Shown: piece by piece, positions 1 through 8,942 of the stretch
How positions within the stretch are numbered: position 1 is the stretch's first letter
Layout: the number at the start of each line of letters is the position of its first letter
Source of the DNA: Ktedonobacterales bacterium
GTDB taxonomy: Bacteria > Chloroflexota > Ktedonobacteria > Ktedonobacterales > Ktedonobacteraceae
DNA: 64,000 nt
NCBI GenBank assembly: GCA_027451525.1
Contig: DAIDJF010000023.1
Location: 1-64,000, forward strand
Reading direction: 5' to 3'
Program-made: the position numbers and the translations under genes
The notes under the pieces: model-generated
Databases searched by the model: none
What the model saw: the letters and a program-made list of their open reading frames with translations, nothing else
Told to the model about the DNA's origin: nothing

Positions 1-430
1 TTGCTGTAATCGGAGCAATAATACTCGTCTGAAACGCGGCCTGTAATATATCTTGCTGCTGTGGCACAAGTTCATGACGAATATCATGTAGCATCAGGCT
101 GTGATCGTGCGCGGTATGGCTCAACATGTAGCGTGCCACGAGTCGTAGTCGCTCCTCAATGCTCTCATTCCGTCTGCCAATACGCTCCAGTGCCGCCTTT
201 GACTTTGCTAACTCTTCTTGCATGACCGCGACATAGAGGTCACGCTTATCGGCGAAGTAGTGGTAGAGAGCGGGTTGTGTCAGTCCACAGGCATCCGCGA
301 TTTGGCGCGTGGTGACAGCGCGATAGCCCTGCTCCATGAATAACTCCTGAGCAGTGCGTAAGATGGTACGCTTTGTTTCTTCCATGTCCTCATGAGAACC
401 ATGCTGACGTTGTCCATGCGTTCGCGTCAT
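1..430 (-). CDS. TetR-family transcriptional regulator (3' part outside window)
   Basis: The minus-strand reading frame opens at the ATG at 430 and runs off the left edge, so only about 143 N-terminal residues are visible. After a hydrophilic lead (MTRTHGQRQHG) comes a typical TetR helix-turn-helix: ILRTAQELFMEQGYRAVTTR, then QIADACGLTQPALYHYFADK, the canonical recognition-helix motif. Ligand-binding helices begin after it. Family members are dimeric repressors released by a small ligand. A promoter and a perfect palindrome lie directly upstream, which suggests autoregulation. The regulated target is not obvious; no divergent gene starts nearby. The family call is firm and the ligand unknown. 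Confidence 0.9.
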   Translation of the reverse strand, partial: MTRTHGQRQHGSHEDMEETKRTILRTAQELFMEQGYRAVTTRQIADACGLTQPALYHYFADKRDLYVAVMQEELAKSKAALERIGRRNESIEERLRLVARYMLSHTAHDHSLMLHDIRHELVPQQQDILQAAFQTSIIAPITA

Positions 431-466
431 ACTGCCTGCTATCTTGCCCTTTCACCACATATACAT

Positions 467-512
467 TTATCAGCTGATAAGTAGTGTATCGGATGGAGAC
501 CTCGTTTGTCAA
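467..512 (-). promoter_or_regulatory. Promoter with palindromic operator for the TetR gene
   Basis: Reading the minus strand, TTGACA (507-512) and TACACT (483-488) are separated by 18 bp. The perfect 14-bp palindrome TTATCAGCTGATAA (467-480) follows the -10 and would overlap the transcription start. Placement just upstream of the TetR start fits self-repression. This is a prediction from sequence only. Confidence 0.65.
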
Positions 513-635
513 GGTTCCATCGGCAACCCTCTCTTAGAATAAAAGACGCCATAGCTTTGCTTAGTGGGTAAAAAACGAGAGCAATCGAGATTGGCACCGT
601 GAATGATGCTCGTTGCTCTCATCGTTGGGCAGATG

Positions 636-2063
636 TTACTGCATGTTTTTCTGCAAGACAGATATAAGGCCCGTGTGAGGATGACAGTTGTGAAACGCAA
701 ATGATTGTAAGATGCTGTCGATCTCGTTGTCTGACATGCCCTTGAAGCATTCGGCAAAGCTGCGTTGTAGGATAGCTCCCGCGTAGATATCAAGAGCGGC
801 CTGTGTAAAAAAGCGTTCATTCGCTGCCGTATCAAGGGAGGGGTCATCGGCGATCTCGGCGATAGAATGGGCCAGTTCATTCGTCATCTGGCGTATGGGG
901 GTAGGTGAAAGCCAGTGCATCCAGAAGTCAGTATGCAGTTGACGTTTAGTTCTCAGGATAGGGGCAATTACCTGCATGTAGTCTGAGGCGGGATCAAGGG
1001 TGACCCAACCCATGACGCCAACATCCTTATACGTCCACGCCGTCCAGTGGGCATTGCACTGATTGAATGTCGCGAGTTGATCGTCGAGTGCGCGCAAGCG
1101 ATCTGGCTCTTCCTCGATGGGACCGTTGATAACGGAGCCGAATTCACCGACCCAGAGTGGGACATTGCGCTGGCGGGCATAGTGTACGCCTTCAGTGGCC
1201 AGGAATAGTTCCATTTGTGTGTCTCTATTCCATTCGCGCCCGTTGATCGTGCCAGGGTAGATCCCAGGTCCAAATCCAGCATCGGTGTAGTTATGGCTGC
1301 TATAGGCCAGATTATCCGCGTAGTTGACTTCAAGCTGCGAGAAATGCGTAGAGAAAAGATCACCTTCGAGAAAGATGATATGTTGATCGCCTGCCGAGCG
1401 AATGGCGCGTACCGCACGTCTGTAAATGGTATTGAGGATTTCCCAATCGGGGGTGTAGTTGAAGCTGAAAAGGCCATACGGTGCGTTAGTGACAGGTTCG
1501 TTCATGATATCGTAGGCGGCAATGATCTCGTTGTCGCGATAGCGACGCGCAAATTCAGCCCATAGCGCGACAAAACGGTCCTGAAAGTGAGGATGCTGCC
1601 AGAAAAGCGTGTTGCGACTGGTATTATCGCTATGCCAGTCGGTATTTTGCCAGCCCTGCACAGCGTGGAGATCGAGAATGGCATACAGGCCATATTTGGC
1701 GCACCAACCGAGCACGCGATCAAGTCGCTGGAAACCCGCTTCTAAGTAGGTAAACGGATAACGATCATCCTCAAAATGGCGATAGTTGAGCGGCAGGCGC
1801 ACAACAGTGCTGCCACTGGCTTTGAGAAAAGCGATATCATCTTCCGAAAGAAAATAATCAAGCAATCGCTCAAAGAAGAACTGCGTTTTGTTGGCGCCTA
1901 GAATATGGCTCATGGTAGCTTTAAGGCTGCCCTCTGCACCTGGGTAGCCATTGATAAAATTCTCCATATTCATCCACCCGCCAACGCCAGCACCGCGCAA
2001 GGCAACGGCGGGCGTGCCAGGTAGATGGGCGGCAACAATGGTTCCGTTCTGTATTTGTAGCAT
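636..2063 (-). CDS. Glycoside hydrolase family 5 (cellulase-like) protein
   Basis: 475 aa from the ATG at 2063, chosen because AAGGAAAGAG precedes it; an upstream in-frame ATG at 2150 has no such site. The fold is a GH5 (beta/alpha)8 barrel. The acid/base Glu is in the DIMNEP motif (about residue 189), the nucleophile Glu in LWVGEFGS (about 307), and the conserved Arg is in VVRLPLNYRHF (about 89). The last 90 residues are a helical tail with no recognised domain. No signal peptide is visible, so the enzyme probably acts in the cytosol on imported oligosaccharides or glycosides. It lies 108 bp downstream of a solute-binding lipoprotein gene on the same strand and is likely co-transcribed with it. 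The exact substrate (beta-glucan, mannan, glucoside) cannot be read from sequence. Confidence 0.88.
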   Translation of the reverse strand: MLQIQNGTIVAAHLPGTPAVALRGAGVGGWMNMENFINGYPGAEGSLKATMSHILGANKTQFFFERLLDYFLSEDDIAFLKASGSTVVRLPLNYRHFEDDRYPFTYLEAGFQRLDRVLGWCAKYGLYAILDLHAVQGWQNTDWHSDNTSRNTLFWQHPHFQDRFVALWAEFARRYRDNEIIAAYDIMNEPVTNAPYGLFSFNYTPDWEILNTIYRRAVRAIRSAGDQHIIFLEGDLFSTHFSQLEVNYADNLAYSSHNYTDAGFGPGIYPGTINGREWNRDTQMELFLATEGVHYARQRNVPLWVGEFGSVINGPIEEEPDRLRALDDQLATFNQCNAHWTAWTYKDVGVMGWVTLDPASDYMQVIAPILRTKRQLHTDFWMHWLSPTPIRQMTNELAHSIAEIADDPSLDTAANERFFTQAALDIYAGAILQRSFAECFKGMSDNEIDSILQSFAFHNCHPHTGLISVLQKNMQ

Positions 2064-2096
2064 GTGTTGCTCTCTTTCCTTGAGATCTCTGAGTCT

Positions 2097-2133
2097 ATAC
2101 AGGCAGCCCCTCATCATGAGAAGCTGCCTGTAT
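2097..2133 (-). other. Intergenic hairpin between solute-binding and GH5 genes
   Basis: Perfect 11-bp inverted repeat ATACAGGCAGC (2097-2107) / GCTGCCTGTAT (2123-2133) with a 15-nt loop. No T-run follows on either strand, so it is more likely an mRNA-stabilising or processing hairpin that sets expression of the two genes than a terminator. Confidence 0.5.
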
Positions 2134-2171
2134 GGGATGCAAGTGGTCAATGGTTGGTCACAGATGATGCA

Positions 2172-3863
2172 TTAGGCGGCGTGCAGGTTAAGAACGACGA
2201 TCTCTGCATCAGGAAAGGTATATGGCGATGGTACAGCATAGGGATGATTCTGGTCGGGCCAGCCGACGAAACGGGCCGTGCTATATTCGTACCACTGCGC
2301 GTTATAGACCAGCGGGATAGTAGGCAATTGCTCAACCATGATCTTCTCCAGACCCGCGATAGCCTGTTGCTGTGTATTGGGATCGACCGAGTTCGCGTAT
2401 TGGTTCAACAATGCGTCAGTGTTGCTATCCTTCCAGCGTTCCCAGTTTGAGTTTGCCGCTTTGCCAACAGGTGCGGTATTGGTGCTGTTGAGCATCGAAT
2501 TATACAGGAAGAAAGGCGTTGGGCCTGCATTCGTCCACGACATCACCATGTCGAAGTTGCCCAGTTGCATCGCGCTGTAGTAAGCGTTGAACGAAAGAGC
2601 ATTGACATTGACCGCGATACCAACTTGTTTGAGGTCGCTGGCGATAAGCTGGCAGTCCGTCACCCAGTCGGTCCAACCTGTAACGACGTTGAGCGAGAAG
2701 GACAAACGGTTACCTTTGCTATCCACATAGATGCCGTCACTGCCCTTGTGGAAGCCTGCACCGGTAATCAGTGAGGTTGCCTGCGCGTCGTCAAGACTGA
2801 AATTAGTACTGCTATAGTCAGAGGTTAAGTACGACTTATTGGCGGGCAAGACCAACCCTGTTGGGCTGGCAGGCGGCTCATAGCCATTTTCACCCGTTTT
2901 GTAGAGTGCGTCGCGATTGATCGCAAGACTGATTGCCTGACGAACAGGTAACAGATTGAAGGGATACTTGGCGGTGTTCAGGTAGAGCGTCTGAACACTG
3001 CTGGGTGGGAACCAGTAATGGTTATGTGCCGGATCACGCGCGACGAAGGTACTCTGAATATCCGGCGTATACAGACCTGTCCAGTCAACACCACCTTGTG
3101 AAAGAAGTAATTGCGCACCCGTGTTGGAGTTGAACGAGGGATAGCGCACCTCGTTGATCGATGGTTTGCCGGGTTGCCAGTAGTGGGCATTGCGATAGTA
3201 GTCAATCAATTGCGGGGAAAACGATTTGAGCGTGAATGGGCCTGTCCCAACCGGGTTGCTATCGGCATATTTGGTAGGGTCGCCTACGCTGGACCAGATA
3301 TGTTTGGGTAGCATATAGGTCTGTCCGCCCAGGTACCAGAGTAACGGCGAGTAGGTCTGCTTGAGCGCAACGACTACCGTCGTAGGATCAGGATTGCTCA
3401 CGCTACTTATGACCGACCAAAGCTGATTGGCATCGGTTGCTGGATACTGGTGCAGCATGTTGAGCGTGAATGCAACATCATCGCTGGTAAATGCTTGACC
3501 ATCCGACCAGGTAACATTTGGACGCAGGTGAAGCGTTAACGTCTTTCCATCGCTAGAGAACTGATAGCTTGACGCCAACCAGGGGTGGACACTGCCATCT
3601 TCACGGTTAAAGAAAAACAAGGTTTCATAGACCAGACCGAGCGAACCGTAACTAGGGTTAGGGGCATAAGGGTTGAAGTTTTGCGTGAAGTCACCAATTG
3701 GACTGGGTACGATAGTTAATGTTCCACCTTGTTTGCTGTTGCCACTGGTGGGCGTAGCCTGACCACCACAAGCGGCAAGAAGCATCACAAGACCAAACAG
3801 GATCGAGAGGAGTGGCAACCAGCGACGTTGCTTATACATGGATATAGGAGTCAGGGAACTCAT
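2172..3863 (-). CDS. ABC transporter family 5 extracellular solute-binding lipoprotein
   Basis: 563 aa from the ATG at 3863, selected because AGGAGG lies 7 nt upstream. The N-terminus has a basic lead, a hydrophobic core and an LLAACGG lipobox, so the protein is a lipid-anchored extracytoplasmic receptor. The body matches SBP_bac_5 (peptide/nickel/oligosaccharide binding): the entry region NFNPYAPNPSYGSLGLVYE, then TWSDGQAFTSDDVAFTLN, then NRDALYKTGENGYEPPASP. Family members hand peptides or, in cellulolytic bacteria, oligosaccharides to a permease. No permease or ATPase gene is in the window. Neighbourhood with a GH5 enzyme and LacI-like operators suggests a sugar ligand, which is inference. 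Confidence 0.88.
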   Translation of the reverse strand: MSSLTPISMYKQRRWLPLLSILFGLVMLLAACGGQATPTSGNSKQGGTLTIVPSPIGDFTQNFNPYAPNPSYGSLGLVYETLFFFNREDGSVHPWLASSYQFSSDGKTLTLHLRPNVTWSDGQAFTSDDVAFTLNMLHQYPATDANQLWSVISSVSNPDPTTVVVALKQTYSPLLWYLGGQTYMLPKHIWSSVGDPTKYADSNPVGTGPFTLKSFSPQLIDYYRNAHYWQPGKPSINEVRYPSFNSNTGAQLLLSQGGVDWTGLYTPDIQSTFVARDPAHNHYWFPPSSVQTLYLNTAKYPFNLLPVRQAISLAINRDALYKTGENGYEPPASPTGLVLPANKSYLTSDYSSTNFSLDDAQATSLITGAGFHKGSDGIYVDSKGNRLSFSLNVVTGWTDWVTDCQLIASDLKQVGIAVNVNALSFNAYYSAMQLGNFDMVMSWTNAGPTPFFLYNSMLNSTNTAPVGKAANSNWERWKDSNTDALLNQYANSVDPNTQQQAIAGLEKIMVEQLPTIPLVYNAQWYEYSTARFVGWPDQNHPYAVPSPYTFPDAEIVVLNLHAA

Positions 3864-4105
3864 AAACCAACCTCCTAACGGTTGAAAATAAGGACACAGG
3901 TAAGAGAACAACTTCGGTCTACAGGTCATGCAGGCATACTAATCTTTATCGGCCAGATGTGGATGTGTACGACTCTTCCCTCTCTTTCTGCCTTCGGCAT
4001 GTAGCAAATACGGTTCGCCTTCCAGAGAAGCATGTTCTCGCTCATGACATGTATGCGCATCCGAAAAATAGGCGATATGTGACACATGACAGGCATAACT
4101 CTTCT

Positions 4106-4142
4106 GTAAACGTTACCGTAAGCGTTACCGATAACGTTTACG
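4106..4142 (-). promoter_or_regulatory. Triple phased LacI-type operator
   Basis: Three consecutive 12-bp units, GTAAACGTTACC, GTAAGCGTTACC and GATAACGTTTAC, each centred on an (A/G)CGTT core like LacI/GalR-family half-palindromes. They begin at the expected start point of the promoter at 4149-4177, a classic repressor position. A 12-bp period places repeated cores on nearly the same helix face. Confidence 0.6.
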
Positions 4143-4148
4143 ATAGTA

Positions 4149-4177
4149 AGTATACTGATGAAAAGGGATGCTGTCAA
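4149..4177 (-). promoter_or_regulatory. Near-consensus sigma70-type promoter for the solute-binding/GH5 unit
   Basis: Minus-strand TTGACA (4172-4177), 17-bp spacer, TATACT (4149-4154). The predicted start is near 4142, giving a leader of about 280 nt before the lipoprotein gene. The first 37 nt of that leader are the LacI-like repeats. Confidence 0.75.
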
Positions 4178-4208
4178 TGGTTGTAGGGATAAAATTCGCG
4201 CGCGAAAA

Positions 4209-4244
4209 GGCGGTCGCTCCACTCTTCCAAGTGGAGCGACCGCC
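4209..4244 (-). terminator. Intrinsic terminator of the BMP lipoprotein gene
   Basis: GC-rich stem with arms GGCGGTCGCTCCACT and AGTGGAGCGACCGCC, short loop, followed on the minus strand by TTTT. It lies 22 bp past the stop codon of the gene ending at 4267 and insulates it from the promoter at 4149-4177. Confidence 0.85.
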
Positions 4245-4266
4245 TGTATAAAAAGCAGCCGAAGAG

Positions 4267-5337
4267 TTAAGGAATGTTTTCTGGTGGCACAAGAGAGCCG
4301 CTAATGATTTGTTGTGCGTAGCTGTCTGCCAGCTGTTTGGCATCGGCTGGAACGGCACTGCTGACGGGAGCATAGCCAACGCCATTGTGAACAAGATCGA
4401 ACTTGGGTGGACTGCTGGTGAACTGGCCTTTTTGGAAGCTGTCAATCGTGTCATACACGGCGACATCAACCTTTTTGAGCGCGCTGGTAATCACGCTGGG
4501 GTAGAGGTAGCCCTGGTCGGCATCCACGCCAATGCCATAAACGCCCTTTGAGTTGGCGGCGTCAAGTGCGCCAACGCCACAACCGCCTGCAACCTGGAAG
4601 ATGATATCGGCCTGGTGCTGGTCGATCTGGCTGGTGGCGATGTCTTTACATTTTGCTGTTGCCGCGAAATCCTGCGAGTAGTTGATGATAACCTTGACGG
4701 TGGGATCAACCTTGGTTGCGCAGTATTTGTAACCCGCGATATAGCGGTTTACTGGTGGGATTGAGAGGCCACCAACGGCGGCGATAGTATTTGCGCCGAG
4801 CAGGTGAGGGACCTTTGCTTTGCCATCAACCTCCATTTGGCCCGCGACTGCGCCAACCAGACAGCCCGCTTCTTGTTCTTTGAAGAAGAGTGGGGCGACG
4901 TTTGGCAGAGGATCGCAGTTGCCGTTTGTGTCGGTTGCGCAGCCATCGACAATGGCGAATTTCTTGTTGGGGAATTGCTTTGCCACCTGGTCGAGCGGTG
5001 TCTGCATCAAGAAACCGACAGCGATCACCAGATCAGCCGCTTGGGCGGCCTGTGTCAGGTTACCAACATAGTCGCTCTGGGATTGTGTCTGAATAACTTT
5101 TGAAGTGAAGCCGTACTGCTGTTGGGCTTTCGTATAGCCTGTATAGGCAAGGTGGTTAAAGCCATTGTCATTGAGGCCGCCGATGTCAGTAACCAGAGCT
5201 ACCTTAAGGGCTGTTTTGGTCGGGGTGCTGCCCGTGCTGGTTCCTGTTGTGCTGCCGCTGCTGCCACAGGCGGCAAGCAATATGGCAACGATGGTCAGCA
5301 GGGATGCGACCTGAGCGAGACCACCAAACTTGCGCAT
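4267..5337 (-). CDS. BMP-family ABC transporter substrate-binding lipoprotein
   Basis: 356 aa with a lipoprotein signal (hydrophobic core, LLAACGSS lipobox). The Bmp/PnrA/Med fold is recognised by LVTDIGGLNDNGFNHLAYTG near residue 50, then QTQSQSDYVGNL, AIVDGCATDTNGNCDPLPNV and YGIGVDADQGYLYPSVITSA. Characterised relatives bind purine nucleosides and feed an ABC importer whose other genes are not in the window. AAGGAA precedes the start. The gene is a single transcription unit ended by a strong hairpin. Family certain; ligand inferred. Confidence 0.88.
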   Translation of the reverse strand: MRKFGGLAQVASLLTIVAILLAACGSSGSTTGTSTGSTPTKTALKVALVTDIGGLNDNGFNHLAYTGYTKAQQQYGFTSKVIQTQSQSDYVGNLTQAAQAADLVIAVGFLMQTPLDQVAKQFPNKKFAIVDGCATDTNGNCDPLPNVAPLFFKEQEAGCLVGAVAGQMEVDGKAKVPHLLGANTIAAVGGLSIPPVNRYIAGYKYCATKVDPTVKVIINYSQDFAATAKCKDIATSQIDQHQADIIFQVAGGCGVGALDAANSKGVYGIGVDADQGYLYPSVITSALKKVDVAVYDTIDSFQKGQFTSSPPKFDLVHNGVGYAPVSSAVPADAKQLADSYAQQIISGSLVPPENIP

Positions 5338-5700
5338 AGATAGGTTCCTTTCTGCTCTCTCGGATGAGATACGGTCTGCCAGAAAAACTGAGTGTTTTTC
5401 CTACAAATAGCATGGGACAATGTTTCCCAATGACAAATAGACGGTAGGAGGTTGGGAGCCATTGTTCCATAGTATTGATTGCCTGGTGAAGGTGTTGGTG
5501 TGAGCGCGTATACAATCAATCGAGGGTATAGGCGACACGAACAACTTCAATAATAAAAATACGTAACGTAGAGGCAGTTTCTCACAAGAATAGCGGAGTT
5601 AATGTGTGGCTCAGTGAGTGCGTCTGATGATTGCGTATAGAGAGGCGAGGGGGCGATGATGGAGATGAGCAAATCATAGGTTGGGCCATGCAAGAGATCG
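5338..5700. other. Non-coding interval upstream of BMP gene
   Basis: No convincing reading frame on either strand. It should contain the promoter of the BMP gene at its left end, but no -35/-10 pair stands out. Confidence 0.5.
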
Positions 5701-5735
5701 AGGGGCAAGGCGACCCTCGCGGTCGCCCTGCCCCT
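5701..5735 (-). terminator. Long GC-rich hairpin after the NYN gene
   Basis: Fifteen-base arms with one mismatch around a 5-nt loop, 15 bp after the stop of the NYN gene. There is no clear T-run, so termination efficiency is uncertain. The arm sequence GCAGGGCGACC also forms the outer palindrome around the MITE at 10.0 kb, so this may be a dispersed short palindromic repeat doing terminator duty. Confidence 0.5.
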
Positions 5736-5749
5736 GTCAAACATGAGTG

Positions 5750-8611
5750 TTAGGAGCGGATCTCTTCGAGCATAGAGAGGTTGACGAACAGATCACAGCT
5801 CTGGCGCAGTGTCGCTGACATCGCTTCATCGAAGGCAGCAACTTCGACGCGCACGCCATGATCGGAACAGTAGTCGAGCATTGGCATAAAGTCGCTGTCG
5901 CCGCTGACCAATACGACACAATCAACGGCCCGACCATCGACGAGGCGCACGACATCCATGCACAGGTCTAAGTCCAGGTCGGCTTTTTTCGCGCCACTGG
6001 CGAACGTTTTATAGTTTTTTGTTGTGATGCGATAGCCCAGTCCTTTGACGGCTTGCAGGAACATCTGCTCGTCACCGGCCTGGGGGCTGGTTGGACAATA
6101 GGCATGGGCGCGCACGAGACGGCGGTTGCCGCGCAAGAAGTTGAGCAATTTGCCGAAATCGACCGCAATACGCAGCGTGCGTGCCGAGTAAAGCAGGTTT
6201 GCCACATCCACGAAGACGCCGACGCGCTCTGTCGAGGGGAATGGCGGGAATGAGACAGAGACATTAGTCGGAGCCTGATTTGCGCGATGCAATTCCGCGA
6301 CCATGCGATCTGTCTGTGTCTGGATTGCTTGCGAGAGAACGCTAGCAAGCTGTTGAATCGAGTTCGCAGATGGCTCCGCAGTGCGCGACGGATAGACTGG
6401 CATCCGTTGAGATTCGGCTCGATTGATGGTGCGACCATCGCGCGAGAGAACGCTACCACGCGCAGGTGAAGGCTCTGGAGCCATGAAGGGTCCACCGAGA
6501 TCGTTGCCCTGGTTCATCTGGTTAACGGTGTAGCCAGAGACGATAGTATATTGCGCTGCTGCTGCCGATGTTGGTGGTGGTGCTGCTTTACTTCCTGCTC
6601 CCGCTCCTGTCGCGGGTAGCTGTGGTGCCGCTACCTGTGCTGCTGGAAGCGCGGGTGGGATGAGCGGTGCTGGAATGGGTGCCACATCGACTTTGGCTAC
6701 CACTGGCGTTGCAACGGTAGGGGCAGCCGTGGCATTATTCGTGCCCGTGCGATGGCGGCGGCGACGGCGCGATGTCGCTTTCTGTAATTCGGCGTACTCT
6801 AACGGTGGAAGGTCTTCTGGTGCGATATCTTCAATCATCATAGCTGGTATTTGCTCCGCAACTGGTGTAGGTGTTTCCTGTACAGGTGGTACTGTCGGGG
6901 GTGTTACTGGCGCGTTGGCGGCTGGGGCAACGGGCGTTTGCGCTTGTTGTGCTGGCTGATCCTTTTCACGAGGCCGATCTTGTCCATGACGGCGGCGGCG
7001 GTCCTGGTCGCTAATCGCGGAAATGCCATTTGAGGCAGGAGGCGTCTGGCTCTCCTGCGCGACAGGTTGCGCGCTAGCAGGCTTTGGCGCAGGTTGCGCG
7101 CCATTGCTGTTATGCCCATTTGTTGCCACAGCCTTTGGCTGTACAGTGGCCTCACCCTGGGAGGCAGGCGCAGTATTTTCCGCACGTGCTGGTGTTGGCG
7201 TGGGAGATGCGGAAGCGGCAGTTTGTGGTTTCGCTTCTTCAGTACGAGCCTGTGGTGTTTGGGTAGTGGCGGCCGGGCTGGCTCCAGCGGCAGCATGGCT
7301 GCTGGCAGATGCTGGACGATCAAAACGATACCGACGTGCTGGACGCTGTGGTTCAGCGGTGGCAGGTGTGTTCTGTTGCTCGGCGGCAAGGGTGTCATTG
7401 CCAGATCCAGTTTGTGCATCTGTTGCTGGCGGTGTGTGTTCCTCATTATGCTCTCGTGAGCGTATCAGGCCATGACGGGGCACGCGCAAACGCGTGGCCG
7501 GGCGCAAGAGCGGAGACACTGGTCGTACGGCGGGTGTGCTTATCGCCGTGGGACTCTCCACAATCTCCGTGTTGTCGTGTGCTGCTCTCTCCTGCGTGCT
7601 GGTATCGGCTACGTTCTCTTGCTTTTCCTCACCGGTGGTTACTTCTGCAACCACTTCCTGGTCGGCTGGCGCATCATGTGTGCCTGTTTCAAGCATAGTG
7701 CTCCCCTGTGGCTCTGCTGCCTCTAGTGGTGTATCTTCAAAGCCATACGTAAAGCTGGTAACTGCTTCGAGCAAGGCAAATGGCTCATTTGTTGGCTCAG
7801 AGCCGAAAATGGGCAATGTATTGACGCCACGCTGGGCCTCGGTCTGACGGAACTCCTCGATGAAGGCCGTAAAGGGCAAGACTGCTTCTGGTTCTTGCGT
7901 TTCGCTCGCAGGTGTCGCGGATTGTGCTTCTTCCGGCTGCGCGAATCCAGAGGCCATCTCTAACTCCGCTGTTGGTGTATTTGCCTGCGCTTCCGTATCC
8001 GTTACCGCCTCAAGTGCTTCTGCATCTCCCTGATCTGAGGTGATAGCGGCTGGTGCTGCTACAGCGGTATCTTGCGCGTCGAGCGGCAATTGTTCCACAT
8101 GTTGTTCAACAGGAAGGGTATCTGTGGTTGTCGCCTCATGAGACGGCTGTTCTGCTGCAGTAGTTGAAGCAATGGGTGTATCACTCAGTGGCGCGGCTGT
8201 TTCTGCCGCTGTTGCGGTCGCCTCATCAACGGTTGTGCCCTCTGCAGTTGCCTCCGACGCCGATGGAACTGAGACGAGCGATGCGTCATCTGCGTGATAT
8301 TCCGAGGATGGAACCTCCTGTGTTGTTGTGTGAAGAGCCTCGTCTACAGAAGTGGAAGAGGTCTCGGTTTCGTTTGTCTGTTCCTCATGACTAGTGATAG
8401 CGGGGGTAGGTAGAGAAGCAGACGTGTCTGTCTCTCCTAAATCGCTAGCGATGGAGGGTGTTGGTGTGTCTACTGTTATAGATGTAGCAGCATCAAGAAC
8501 CTGAGTTGGTTCGAGAGAAGGTGAGTCAGCTCCCGATTCGGAGGCATGAAGCTGCTCTGCGACGGAGACATCGGCGTCGCGCTGCTCATCATGTGTATGT
8601 TGTGTTGTCAC
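5750..8611 (-). CDS. NYN (LabA/DUF88-type) domain protein with very long disordered N-terminus
   Basis: 953 aa. Roughly the first 790 residues are low complexity, rich in Thr, Ala, Pro, Glu and Gln, with short Arg-rich clusters (RRRRHRTG near 630, RRRRHGQDRPREKDQ near 545) and no predicted fold. The last 160 residues are a compact NYN PIN-like domain. Its acidic positions are visible in VGVFVDVANLLYSART, KKADLDLDLCMDVVRLVDGR and LVSGDSDFMPMLDYC. NYN proteins are metal-dependent RNases or RNA binders. The architecture suggests a nuclease tethered or phase-partitioned by a charged tail that could bind RNA through the Arg patches; that role is inference. Most bacterial LabA-type proteins are 160-300 aa, so this length is exceptional. 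Confidence 0.8.
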   Translation of the reverse strand: MTTQHTHDEQRDADVSVAEQLHASESGADSPSLEPTQVLDAATSITVDTPTPSIASDLGETDTSASLPTPAITSHEEQTNETETSSTSVDEALHTTTQEVPSSEYHADDASLVSVPSASEATAEGTTVDEATATAAETAAPLSDTPIASTTAAEQPSHEATTTDTLPVEQHVEQLPLDAQDTAVAAPAAITSDQGDAEALEAVTDTEAQANTPTAELEMASGFAQPEEAQSATPASETQEPEAVLPFTAFIEEFRQTEAQRGVNTLPIFGSEPTNEPFALLEAVTSFTYGFEDTPLEAAEPQGSTMLETGTHDAPADQEVVAEVTTGEEKQENVADTSTQERAAHDNTEIVESPTAISTPAVRPVSPLLRPATRLRVPRHGLIRSREHNEEHTPPATDAQTGSGNDTLAAEQQNTPATAEPQRPARRYRFDRPASASSHAAAGASPAATTQTPQARTEEAKPQTAASASPTPTPARAENTAPASQGEATVQPKAVATNGHNSNGAQPAPKPASAQPVAQESQTPPASNGISAISDQDRRRRHGQDRPREKDQPAQQAQTPVAPAANAPVTPPTVPPVQETPTPVAEQIPAMMIEDIAPEDLPPLEYAELQKATSRRRRRHRTGTNNATAAPTVATPVVAKVDVAPIPAPLIPPALPAAQVAAPQLPATGAGAGSKAAPPPTSAAAAQYTIVSGYTVNQMNQGNDLGGPFMAPEPSPARGSVLSRDGRTINRAESQRMPVYPSRTAEPSANSIQQLASVLSQAIQTQTDRMVAELHRANQAPTNVSVSFPPFPSTERVGVFVDVANLLYSARTLRIAVDFGKLLNFLRGNRRLVRAHAYCPTSPQAGDEQMFLQAVKGLGYRITTKNYKTFASGAKKADLDLDLCMDVVRLVDGRAVDCVVLVSGDSDFMPMLDYCSDHGVRVEVAAFDEAMSATLRQSCDLFVNLSMLEEIRS

Positions 8612-8942
8612 TAAGATCTCCAGTCTCAGTTGCTAAGGACCGGAGCGCAGGCGAGTAGGACAGAAAACGCGACTGAAGATAGTAGGGGCGGACCTGTACA
8701 TCTCTTCTCTTTGGTACGCCAGGTTGTATAACAGATGGGCAGGCATCAGCGTTGTGTAAAACACATCTCATAGATGACATGTCGGTTCCCGACAAAATTC
8801 CTATATTCCCTCATACCACTGTTATTTGTATATGCTGACTACACAATCGCGATGAACCGCCCCGATCTTCTCCTCTGGAAGTCTTTTGCGCTGCGCTATC
8901 TGCTGATTCGGTCCAGTATTACCATTGTCTACGCCATTTGCA
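8612..8942. other. Intergenic region with no supported gene
   Basis: Upstream region of the NYN gene and downstream of the phosphatidyltransferase. A 33-codon plus-strand frame (8852-8953) has no ribosome site and overlaps the neighbour's 3' end, so it is not called. No clear promoter was recognised. Confidence 0.5.

Noticed and set aside
2064-2450. Plus-strand frame spanning the 3' end of the solute-binding gene
   Set aside because: Antisense shadow with no start signal.
6660-7847. Long plus-strand frames opposite the NYN gene
   Set aside because: Composition-driven shadows of a GC-skewed Ala/Pro/Thr-rich coding region.
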